DNA of 64,000 nucleotides from Edaphochlamys debaryana (Eukaryota > Chlorophyta > Chlorophyceae > Chlamydomonadales): contig JAEHOE010000005.1 in the NCBI GenBank assembly GCA_016858145.1, positions 1,488,001-1,552,000 on the forward strand, written 5' to 3'. The stretch's first letter is position 1, and every line of letters starts with the position of its first letter. This document shows, piece after piece, positions 13,401 through 25,000 of this stretch. Under the pieces are notes generated by a model. That model was given only the letters and a program-made list of their open reading frames with translations, did not search any database and had not been told where the DNA came from. Made by a program: the position numbers and the translations under genes.

Positions 13401-14517
13401 CGCGGCTGCGGCTGCGGCAGGCCGCGGCGCCTCGTCGGAGTCTGCCCACAGCGAAAGCCTGCAGCTGAGCCTGCGGTCGCAGCTCATTGCGCTACAGCGC
13501 AGCCTGGGCGTGACCCCCTCTGTGGACCTGTCCCTCGTCACGGCCGCCGGCCGGGGCGGCAGCACTTGCAGCAGCGAGGATAGGCGCAGCCCGCAGGGGG
13601 CCGGCGGGGGAGGCAGGAAGGGACCGCTGGCTGCCGAGGCCACCGTTGGCTTTGGCTTCAAGCTCCAGGATGACTGGTTCGAGGGCTCCGCCTCGTCCTC
13701 GCCGCGGGGCAGCCGCGCGCAGCCCACCTTGCAGCCCTACTCTGACACGAACGGGGCTTCGTCCGTGGATTGCTCCGACTACGAAGGCATGCCAAGGCCA
13801 ACAGCGGGCCGCAGCCCCTGGCCCAGCCCGCCACACGCGATGCCGGCCGGGCTGGCCGGCCTGCCGTACACAACACCTGTCCGGGTACCGCTGCGTAGGA
13901 TTGAGTCGGCTAGGCCGGCTGTGTCTGCCTCACCCGGAGGAGCGGCGGGCACAGCAGTGCACCCTCAGGGGCTCCTGTACCAGGCGCGGCGAGGGGCGCG
14001 GTCGGGCAGCCATGAGCCCTTGCCCCAGCCCATCGGTCCACCGTCTGTGGCCTCACGCCTGCCCACCCTCTGGCGTCGCAGCCTCGAGCTAGGCCGTGCA
14101 CCCTTGCCGCCGGCCCAGGCCCAGACTCACTTTCACGCCCATGCCGTTCCGGCGGCATGCGCCTTCTCCGGCTTCACGCCAGGCGTGCAGAGCGGCCCAG
14201 ACGACTCGAGCGGTAGCTGCGGGGGCCGCGCCCCGGCGCCCAGATTGCCCGGCACGGGCTCGCGCGGCACCCAGCTAGACCTGTTCCATGCCACCTCTCT
14301 CAACAGCCCCGGCGGTGCCGATTCGAGCGCCCATGGCACGGAGTGCACCATGCTGACCCTGAACGCTGGCCTGTACGAGTCGGCCGGCCAAGGCTGCTTG
14401 TATACGCCTGAGCGGATCCTTGGCCAGCACTTGATTATGAGCCTCGACACCATGATACCCGCGTGTCAAGGATCGGCAGACGACACGGGGGAAAGCACGC
14501 AGAGCCGCAGGTTCTGA
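4386..14517 (+). CDS. Receptor-type class III nucleotide cyclase-like protein A, solute-binding ectodomain
   Basis: Exons 4386..4474, 4566..4617, 4752..5135, 5225..5327, 5463..6273, 6441..6664, 6803..7019, 7126..7252, 7646..7759, 7881..8803, 8883..9123, 9224..9330, 9449..9632, 9724..11342, 11483..11977, 12150..14517 give 2685 residues. A signal peptide (about 1-25) is followed by an ectodomain resembling bacterial extracellular solute-binding proteins (ALPIG-like MPIGAGPLLLWYRGDVL; VPRTWQQLLAFAE) to about residue 560 and one TM at about 567-590. Cyclase-like domain C1 has VITDIQDSTALWE (metal Asp about 627), EGDSF (Asp 671) and GLRVRIGVSCG (from 1016). C2 starts near 1132, with its second half (RVQAGIDIG) from 1732. 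Insert sequences of roughly 290 and 520 residues interrupt C1 and C2. The usual transition-state Asn/Arg align with Ser1050/Gln1054 in C1 and Arg1762/Lys1766 in C2, so activity is doubtful. The last 790 residues are Ser/Pro/Ala-rich and probably disordered. Predicted role: sensing an external ligand at the plasma membrane. Architecture is secure; function is inferred. Confidence 0.8.
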
Positions 14518-16040
14518 CCCAGCAAGGACCAAGCAACGGTACTAGTTGAGGTGAGCGAATCGCTCAGCATCGGCAAACAGGGGACCGATAGTGGAGAGCC
14601 AGAACGGTTAGTTTGCTGCCAACTGCTTGAGGTAACCAGAGGAGGGGACCCAGAGATGAGTGTCGGCCACCCTTGACGAGCGCTTCGCCCAACCCTCCCA
14701 CTTGACCTCTCCACAACCCCTATAGCGCGCCAGAATTGGCTGCAAAGGCTCGTCAATGTGGGACTCCGCCCAGCTGCAAGGGCGACGCCATGACGCTGCA
14801 CAGCATGGACGATCCAAGAAGCCAAGGAATGAACCAAGGACCGGATGGGCGCGGTATGGACTCATGCCTGGCTTGCAGCCTGAATGCAGTGAACTTAACG
14901 CGTGAGCATACGATACGGGCGGTGCGGGCCGATTGATGGACGCTTCCGCTGTGAGTTGACTGGAGGCCTGCTGTGTGCATTGCTACACACGCAAGCGTAG
15001 CTCGGCACTGTCGGTCTCACGCCGCGGGGTCTTGTGGGGTACTCGTGAGCCCGGGCCGTTGAATAAACAAGGAGCGTGGCCATGCTGCGCAACACATATA
15101 CATGCAACTCGGTGTCCTAAGTAAGGCATACGGCCGGGGCCAAGCGTTTCCCCAAGACCGGGGTCCTGTACCTGTGGCTGCTGCGCAGTGCTGTGTTTAA
15201 GAGTCCTGGAGGTCCCCTTCCCCTTTCGGGCAGCCACCCTTGTCCTTCACGTCTGTGGTGTTTGGTGAGCCCCCTTAAGGCTGGTTTCGAGCATGCTGGC
15301 ATGGTGTGGGGCAGTTCAGGTCGCCCACGGTTACTGGATCCCGTTCATGGGTGGTTTGAGCATAGGCATTTCACCTAGTGAGTAGGACGGCAATCAGGCG
15401 GAGTGCGTGGGCCTTCCTGCGGTGGGGGCTAAGCTTGCTCTCCACGGTCCACGGATGTCGATTTGGAGATACATTCGCTTCCTCGCCGCTCGCCCCGCAC
15501 AAGCAGGGAGGGCAGAGGTGAGGGAGAGGCGCGTCCCGAGGCCGCCCCCTGGTCCGCACGGACGCAACCCGCTCCCAGCCCCTGCTTCTACTGGGCTGTG
15601 CACCACCGCTCCTCAGCGCTGCTGGGTTGGCCTGGCCTGGCCGAGGGCGGGGTGCAGGCGTCGCTCGTGAAGCGTTTGGCGTGAGCATGCGCGTACGTCC
15701 ATCAACCGGTCGACGGCGCGTGCGCAACGCTTGCACGGCAGAAGCGTGGTGCTCTCAAACAACTTTCTCTTCTTGGGCTTAGCCTCTGCAGCCCCAACTT
15801 GCGCGCGAAGCCCAAGCGGGGCCGTATAATTCACAGTCGCAGTACATTGGCCGTCAGTACACGCGCGGCTCAGAATCTGCCGCAAGGCGGCCGACTAAGT
15901 ATGTATCGGTTTGTAGTCCTAGAGCATTGTTAAACGTATGTGAGGCATGGCACTGTTGACCAGGAACGCGTCTCTCGGCGCAAATGCCACGTTTAGGGGC
16001 TCGACTCGGGCGCTGAGCATGCGCCAGAGTCCTAGAAGCC
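14518..16040. other. Intergenic region between the two receptor-cyclase paralogues
   Basis: This holds the 3' UTR of the first paralogue and the promoter/5' UTR of the second. I found no TGTAA here; AATAAA occurs near 15062. The open frames are short and show no recognisable protein or plausible splicing. Confidence 0.5.
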
Positions 16041-19000
16041 ATGGGGTTTAGGCGGCTCAATTGGTTCGTCTGGGCGCTCACTCTCGTGGCAGTGGCGGTG
16101 CCTGCCGTCGACTGTCTTGTGCCAAAGTGAGTTCGGAACTGTGGCTCCATCACAATATCAATATAATCTACCATGTAAGCCCCGTTGCATTGCCCTGCAG
16201 GACCACGCCTGCTATCGGCTGCACAGCCGGGCCGGACTGGCGTCGCGCTGCACTTGCAGGATGGGTAAGAGCTATCAGCTAGAAGCAAGGGCGAATCAGA
16301 AGTCAAGGGCCTCAGCGGCCTGGTCGCTGAAGGGGCGCAGCCCTTGCAACTCGAGTTAGGATAGGCGATGTCGTCGCGGACTCCGCAGACCTGTCTGCCG
16401 TGAGAAACGGTTGTTTATCCCTTGCCGCGATGAATACGCATTGCGCAAGCGACATATGTATCGTGGCGGGGCGGTAACGGGCCGGCCGTCTATCCGACGG
16501 CTCTGTCGGCAGTACATGTCGACCCCTCTGTTGCCCAACTCTCACGCCGTCATGCGCCACTCTGAACCGCTGTCGCTTCTGGCAACCTGCACTCCTGCAG
16601 GAAGGCACGGCTCCCGTGAGGCTATCGGCGCCCGCCTTCTACCTGTCCTGGCTCCGCACCCAGCTGAGCCACGAGCGCTTGACAGCAGCGGCGGTTGTCG
16701 GAGGCCGCGATGGCAACTCCAGCTCGGCGGTGGAGTTCCTGGAGGCCCCTGCTGGCGGAAGCGCCTCTTCAGCGACAATAGAGTCAACGGGGAAGGTACC
16801 CGTAGCGGACGCGTGGCTTGTCCCCTCGTACCGCCTATCTGACCTTGCGGCCGGGTCCGGCGAAGCGGCGGACGTGAGCCACCTCGTCTACGCGGACCGC
16901 GGCCTGGCGTGGTGGGACGTGCCCCATTCGATGAGGGACGCGCTCGCCATCATCAGCACGAGGGCCGTGGCGGTGCCCATTGGCGCGGGGCCGCTGCTGC
17001 TGTGGTACCGCGGGGACGTGCTGGGGGCGCTGGCGGCAGAGGTGCGTGGGGGGCTGCTGGAGGGAGGGAAGGACACAGGGCGCCGTAGTTCGTGTTCAAC
17101 TTATGTGCCTGCGTCTTGGCCGTCCCAGGTGCCCCGTACCTGGCAGCAGCTGTTGGCGTTTGCGGAGCGCTACGCTGCCTCCAGGCAACCGGGACAGCCT
17201 CAGCACGCGCTCTGCCTGCCGCTGGGCCCAGGTGGGGGCGGGTGGGACCCGCTTGGCGTGTGGTCCTGCGGCGAGCATTGCCCTGCATACCGGTAGCTGA
17301 GCTGGGCGGTGGCTGAGCTCTGAAATTGCCTGCCCCCACCCCTGCAGACTGCACGCACCTGCACCTGCTCAGCGCGGTGTGGGCCTCCGTGGCTCAGACG
17401 CGCAGCCGGCGCCAGGGCCTGGCCTTCGACCCGTGGGCGGGCGCTCCCCGCATCGACACGGCGGGCCTGCGCTACGCCCTGGAGCTCCTGGCCAACCTCA
17501 CCCGCCACTCGGAGCCGTCATGGCGGCAGCAGGGCCCTGGGGGCAGCGGCTGTGGCAGCGGCGCATCCAACAGCCCCTTCACATCGGGGGCCTGCGCCCT
17601 TACCCTGGCGACAGTGGGCTTGGCAAGGGTAAGGCATGTGCTGGCACTTGACGCCGCCTTTCATTCCCATCACTCTCCTCCGGTCCAACCACGGCCTGCA
17701 GGACGCCGACGGCCCACCTGGCGATCTCGGGGCAACCGTCCGCGTCGCTAGCGCTCCGGGATCAGGCGTGGTCTGGTCCCCGACCTCGGGCAAGCTGGTC
17801 GACTGTACCAAGAAGGCTTGCCCGCTCGGCGAGGGCTTGCCGACTGCAGGCGGTGTCTGGGTCAACTACAGCCCGCAGCTGACTGCGGCTTCCCTGACAG
17901 GGGTCATCCGAGCCAGGTGCGAAACTGCCAAGCTGGGCGCTTCTGCTGACCGCGCTGGGCTAACCTGACCTCCCTGCGTGGCCTCGCCTGACGTCCCGGT
18001 ACCCTTCTTACCTCCTATGTTCAGTGCTCCGGCTGAGCAGCAGTTCAAGGCATACGTGGTGCTCACGCTTCTAGCCACAGGCGACGCCCTAGGCACTGCA
18101 GACCTGCTGGGGCCTGTTCGCGGCAGCGAACTGTGGCCCACCGCGGACCCGGGCCCGGACGGGGCCGGGCTGCGGGGCGAGGCGTGGCGCCTCAGCGCCC
18201 TGGCAATTACGCACCCCAACGCCGGCTGGGACACGTCCATACCGCGCATCCAGATCTTACGGTGGGTGACGGCGGCTCAAGTCGGCCAGGTCCGGGCCGG
18301 AGGCTTGTGGAGTTTGTTGGGGCCACTAGGGCTTGCATGCACCACGGCATGCCCATGTGGGTCGGGTTCGTCTGTTTGGATTGGCGGCTGCTGGCCGCCA
18401 CGCAGGGGCGTATGCATAAACAGAGCATGTGGGTCGGGAGCGTTGGGTTCTGTAGCGGTCGTCTGGGGGCCTGCGGGTCACCCTGGGACCGTGGAGTCCC
18501 ATGTGGGTCGGGGTTTGATCGTATGGCCTTGCTCCCCACGCTAACACGCAGTCCCCTCACGCCACAGCCCCTTACCTCCTCATTCGTGGCCCGGTCTAAT
18601 GCGCCCACAGGGATGAGCTCGCCCAGCTACTGAGCCGGGCCCAAGCGTGCGCCATCGTGTCCCAGGCAGGGCAGCAGACGTGCGGGGACATCCTCGGCCA
18701 GGCTCTGCAGGTACGTCGGGTATCCCACACCCCTTCGCTTAACCTGTCCTGGGGCGGTCGCGAATGGCGACTGGGACTGGCTGGCGCAGAGCATGCTTCC
18801 TACGGGGCTCAACCCTCTCGTGTCATGTAGGAAGGGCTGACGTTGAGCCGGCCCATCCTTGCAGGCTTCCCAGGCCCGCATCGCCGTCGCTTATCCGCCG
18901 GCTGAGTTCCTGCAATGGTACCAGGCGCATCTGCACCTGGACCACGCTACCCACGACTGGGGCACGGATGCCTCGACAGACGCCGCCGCAGACCAAGGTA

Positions 19001-22000
19001 TGAGTTTTCCAACTGTTGACGGGTGCAGCAGTCCTGCGTTGCTTCGGCTTTGGTTGCAGAGATATCACCACACATACTGCACGTGTCGTTGTTTCCTCTG
19101 CAGGCGGCACAGGCTCACGTGTCGTGGTGGTGGCGGTGGCCTCGAGCCTTTGTGGCGCCCTGCTGGTCGTCGCTCTGCTGCTGCTCATGCAGAGGAGGCG
19201 CCTGACGCTCCTGGGGCACGTGGTCTCGAAGCTCATGCCCCAGCGGCGCTCGGAAGCCATGGCGCCTGGTCCCTCGCAGGACGCGTGTCTTGTCATCACA
19301 GAGTAGGTGGCATGGGGCTGAGGAGCATTGGCGTGGGGGTCTTCTCCGCGCGAGAAGCGTGCACGTTGTTGCGGCACAACTTTGACTCGCAATTCCTCAC
19401 GTGTGCAGCATCCAAGACTCCACGGCGCTGTGGGAGGCCCTGCCTGCGGCAGTCATGGATGCCAGCGTGGGGCTGCATCACGCGTGCCTGCGGCGCCTGC
19501 TGCTTAAGCATTGGGGCTACGAGTCCGCGACCGAGGTCCGCGGGGCGCGGGATGGCGGGGGTTTGCAGGGGGGTGCGCCGTACGGCAGCACGTTGCAGGG
19601 TCGGGGCTGGCAGCAATGCGTAGCAATTTGGCGAGTTTGGCCGTGTGCAATCAGCCGTCACGTGCCTGTGGTGCTCTCGCGAGCTCACCACGCTTGGCGT
19701 GCCGACCAGCTCGATGGGTTGGCGTTTTGTCGAGCGGCTATGCGCAGCAATACCTCCATAAAGCATCAATAGCGTGACCGACAGCGATAGACACACGATA
19801 TGGGCGCAGGACAGCGTCCTCCGCGACGCAACTGCGCCAGCTGTCGGAGGCGCGCTCTCGCGGTGTTCGGCGCCTTGCGCGACGCCTGAGACCTGACACA
19901 GCTTACTACGTATACGTACTCACAAAGATCCCCCCTTGCCTTCGGGTGTGTTGCTCGCAGGGTGACTCCTTCATCCTCGCATTCCGGCGCTCCTGCGATG
20001 CGCTGGCTTTCGCGCTGGACGCCCAGACCAGCCTGCTGCAGAAATCATGGCCAGAGCGGTTGCTCGAGGAGCAGGTGAGGTGGTTGCGTGCAACGGGTCC
20101 GTTGCACATCCCAACCCTATCGTTACCCCCATGCTCTGCCTCACCTCCCTTCTGCTGTAGATCTGCGCCCCCGTGTGGACAACGCTGCCACCCGGCTTCC
20201 CGCTTCATGCTCAGCGAGGTGCAGTCACCGCCTTTGCCAGTTCATCGCTGCAAGAACCACCTGCTGCATACGGGCAAGCGGCGACCACCGACGTCGATGC
20301 CGCCTCCCCCCCGCTCCCCGCTAGTTTTGTCCGCAGCTCCAGCCACAGTTCCGTGGGGACACCGAGGCTTCTAAGCGACACCCCCAGTGGATTCGACGAG
20401 GCGCACAGCCCGCGTGTGCTTTCTTCATGCCTGCCGCGTGCCCCCCGCACCGGCGGCGCGAGCCTGCACACTGAGCGCTCTCTGGATGGCGGTACAGCTG
20501 TCAGCATTGGTGCACACTCCGAGGGGCGTGTTGGCAGCTCCTGTAGCGGGACCCGGCCCAGCTCGCCGCCCAGGCAGCACACCATGAGTGGACGATACCC
20601 GCCCCGCCAGTTGCAGACGGTGCTGTCATCAGAGCTGCTACTGACCAGCGCGGGCAGAGCAACACAGCGGAGGGCGCAGTCGACCCGACCCTCCCTTGAT
20701 ACGCCCGGCGTCCGCACCAGCACGAGCTTCGAGATCACTCTCGGAAGCATCAGAGCGCCAGGCACAGGGAGCATTCCAGGGAACATGGTGTCGACCGACT
20801 CTCACGTGCAGTCGGGCCCTTTGTCAGGGGCTGGTGGAGGCCTGGATGGACAGCGCGCTCCCGAAAAGAAGCGCAGCGGCGCACACGCAAACGCCGGGGC
20901 GGCGCTCTGGTTGCCCCAGCGCTTTGCGGTCACGCTGGGGGAGTGGCTTGCTCGGGCGGCGGTGCGGGGTGCGTCGACAGAGACGGGCGAGGATGCTGCT
21001 GCCAGCCGAGTTGCTCGTACCTGCATCTTCAGGTGAGGCATGATGGCGCTGTCCGCAGGTGACCTTTCGTTTAGAGCGACATCGCTGACTCTTTGCTGGT
21101 CCCGGCCGTCACCACCCCTGAATTGTTGGCATGTGGCCCTTGCGCAGGGGCCTGCGCGTGCGCATCGGCGTCTCTTGCGGTCCCACCACCGCCGCCGAGG
21201 TTTCCCACAACGCCGCCAGCCAGCGCACCGTCTACTCCGGCCCCTCAGCGACCATCGCCAAGCAAGTCAGCGACGCCGCCCACGGAGGCATGATCACCCT
21301 GAGCGGCAGCGTGGTGGCGCGGCTTGGTGCACCCCGCAACCGGGCAGGGGCCAACGAGGAGCCGCAAGCCAAGATGCCACCGTACTGGGTAAGCGGGCGG
21401 CTTTGGTTTCAACGTGGAGGCTTTTGGTGATGGCCTTTGATGTCGTTCTGTCTTGTGTGCAGGCTGTGCGTTCTGGTTGTTACGAGCTCGACACCGGTGG
21501 TCCCACGGACCTCTACGTGGCCTGGCCGGAGCAGCTCACCCAGCGGATGGCCCTCCTGCCACCGCCAAGGTGAGGGGTCATGCTTGCCCCGGATATAAAC
21601 ACACCCTTGATAGCGCTCGCTAAGCGGGAGCACCCTCTGCCGCTGCCATGTGGCCGTCAGGTGCGCCCCCAAGGCGCTGATGCCGACCGTGTACGAAGCC
21701 CCTGTGGCAGAGGCGGCTCTTGCCTACCTGCTCGCCCCGCACCTGCCTACCCTGCTCGCCTGGGACGAGGCGGCGGCACGCGCAGCCCTGGCGACGCTCT
21801 GCGACATTGGGTGCCGCGAGGCCGTTGCACACGGCGGCTACCTGGTAAGAAGCTTACCGGGGTCTGAGAACCTTCCCCCCATCCCCGTGTCAACCTTGAT
21901 CCCCTCTGCCCTGAACGCACAGGCGATGGCTCCTTTCCCCGACCGGCCCTGGACCGCCGGAGGTATGTCTCCCTCACCGCTGGCCTCCGAGCCTCCGCCG

Positions 22001-25000
22001 CTCATCGCCGCCTTCCGGACCGCCCTGGACGCAGCCCGCTGGGCTCTCTCGGTCCAAGATGCCCTCGCGATGGCGGAGTGGCCCCCCACGCTGCTAGCTC
22101 ATGAGCTGTGCCGCGAGACCGTGCTGCCGCTGCTGCCCACCGCCGGCGCTGGCGACACCTACAGCCACCAGTCCAACCGCACCTTATCCCAGGTCCCATC
22201 ACGGAGCCGGCCGCGGCGTGTGTTGCCGCTGTCGCCATCCCCGGCGTCCCAGGCGCACCGTTGGCTGCGGGCACTGCCCGGCAGCATGCGCCGGGGCCTC
22301 CTGCCGGCGCCCAGCCTGGACCGTGAGGCCAGCGGCAGCCTCGAGGTGCAGACCGCGCAGCTGCGCTCGCCGCTCCCCAGCAGCCTGCGCGAGCTGCGCG
22401 ACTCGCGCAGCAGCCTGCCCTCCTGGTTCCGCAGCGGCAACCTCAGCGGCAGCACGCTGGAGTTCGGGCGGGCGGCCCTGCCGGCGGGCATTGAGCGCCT
22501 GCCAGACGACGGGCCCGCCCCTAGCAACGCTGTGTTGCCCCCGCTCTCGCCCTCGGTGCTTGGCCGCGCGCCCTCGGCGGGCCCCGAGGTCCTGTCAGAG
22601 GGGCTGACCGGGCTGTCCTCTGAGGCAACGTCGGACGGGGGCCTGGTGTCGCCCGACCTCAGGCCGCGCCGCCCCAGCGCTCAGGGGTACCGGGCGCACC
22701 GCACCGCCACCTCGGACCTGCGCCGGCCCCTGCAGGCAGTGCCCGAGCCGGCCCCCGCGATCCTCGAGTCGTCTCCGCTGGACCTACCGCTGGGGTTAAA
22801 GGCCCCGCTGGAGATGGAGCAGCCATCAGAGCTATGCTTCGGCAAGGAATCGTGCCAGCCCGAGCAAGAGCGCACGACCCGCGTCACAGACACGGCTGAT
22901 TGCTCCTGCAGCGGGCTGGACATGAACGCTTCCGGCGGCCGGACACGGACTGTGTCGGACGCCCGCCTGTCGCTGGATACGGACCGTGGCGGCATCAACG
23001 GGGCGCTCAGCTCCGACGGCCGCGGCAGCATGTGGAGCGGCGGCGTCGCGGGCGGCTCGCTGACGTCGGCAGGCGGCTCTGGCAACATGTCCCGGGTCGT
23101 GGCAGCAATCGCCCGCCGCCCGCAGGCAGCGGAGCAGCAGACGCCTCGCACGCCCTCGCCGTCGGCCGAGTCCTCCATGCTGTGCTTGGGCGAGAGCGGG
23201 GGCGTGCGCGTTGTTGGGGAGCCGTGGCAGCTGACGGCAGAAGCGAGGAAGCCCACAGCAGCGGCCGTCCTTCACATCAGCGCGCAGGCTGCCGTGCCTG
23301 CGGAGCTTGCCTTGGCAATCAAGGCTGAGCCGCCATCACCCCGGCTCCAGGCCCCAGTCGACGGCGCTCTGGGCTCCCGGCAGTCGCTCAAGTCATCGCC
23401 GCAATGGCCGGCGGAGTGGACTTCGCAGCACTCGGCGCGCGAGCTCGCACCGCTCCCACCGATGCCGATGCTCCCTGACCTGGACTCCAGCCCAGTCGGG
23501 GGATCGCCTCGGGACTTCCCCGGCTCGGGCCCGCTCGGCAGCGCGCTTACCATCCGGGTACCGCACTCGCCGCCCGCGCCCTCCCGTGGTGTAAGCCTTG
23601 AGATACGGGATGCCGGGTACCAGCCTGGGTGGGACAGCGCAAACCTTAGCCCCAGCTCCAAGCCCCTGCTCGTGCGGTCGCCGGTGCTGGGGCAATCGCT
23701 CGTGCCACGTGGGATCCTCGGCCGCTGGGCTAAATCGCCACGTGCCAGCTGCCCCTCGCCAGAGCTGCCCTCACGGCTCGAGAAGCCGCTGTCCGTGCGG
23801 CCACGGTCCCGCAGCAGCATCCCCCACGGACCGTCCGTGGAGTCCTCCCTGCGCCTTGGCGGCGACATGGTGCTGTCAGGCGAGCCGGACGCGGCTGCAG
23901 TGAGCGGGGACGACCCCGTGCTGAGGGCCAAGCGCAGCACGCCGTGCGGCGCCAGCGAGCCCGTGCTGCTCTCCAGCGGCAACGGTGCAGCCCCAGGCGC
24001 CGGCCCTGCAAGTCGGTGGCTCTGGTTCACACGCGGCCTGAGGTAAGCCGGCTCTGGATGCGGGGAAGCAATCCTGAGTGAAGGCACGTGCTTGATGGGG
24101 CACTAGATGGCAACTGAGGTATCACTATCGGCCGAGGCCAGAAAAGGCAACCCTCCCTGTTCCGTGGCCCTGAGCTTCTCGGTCCCCGCTACCCTGCTTC
24201 CTCTTCCATCCGCCCAGGGTCCAGGCGGGCATTGACGTGGGCCGCGTGGAGTTCATGGTGCAGCCGGCCACCGGCGTGCTGGTGTACACGGGCAGCACCG
24301 CCGCACGGGCGCTCAAGCTCGCCACGCGGGCGGCGCCGGGGCAGGTGGTGCTGTCAGAACGAGCGCAGGCAGAGGTGGCGACCGCCCAGGACGTGCTGGC
24401 CTGCGCCCAGGCCGCGGACGACTCGGCGGTGCACATGGGCAGCTTCAAGGTCACGCGCCGCAGCGCGACGCTCAACGTGACAAGCCCGGGCGGACCAGGA
24501 GGCGGCAGCGGAACGATCACCGGTACCGCCTCGCCCCGCCGGCCCTCGGAGCAGGGCTATGTTCCCGCTCACGCCGGAAGCCTGGGCAAGAGCAGGGCAA
24601 CGGCGGCGGCAGCAGCGGCACCCGCACCTGAGACCCGAAAGGAAGCTGGGCTTGAGGCTCCGTCGCGCAGCGTGCTGGTCATGCAGCCCCTGCCCAAGAG
24701 GCGGAAGCGCCACGGGCACACGGCCTATGTGTGCAGGTGAGCTGGCATGCCTGTGCTTGGCTCCGCCTGCTCCTACACTGCAGGTCCCCTGCAGCACTTA
24801 AGAGGACTGGTGCCACAGTGCTAACACGCTGATTCCGGTGCACCCTGCAAACCCTGCATGCAGGTTTGGTTCGTGCTACGAAGTTGACGCCAAGGTGTCC
24901 AGCCCGGGCTGCGCCTCGCCGCCCCTACCGGTGCCCAACAACTCGGGCGCGCTGCCCTCTCTGCGCCACGCAAGCATTTCGGCCTTCGCGGCCGCCAGCG

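Noticed and set aside
12882..13727. Minus-strand frame of 281 residues
   Set aside because: Antisense to the last exon of receptor-cyclase A, with no recognisable domain.
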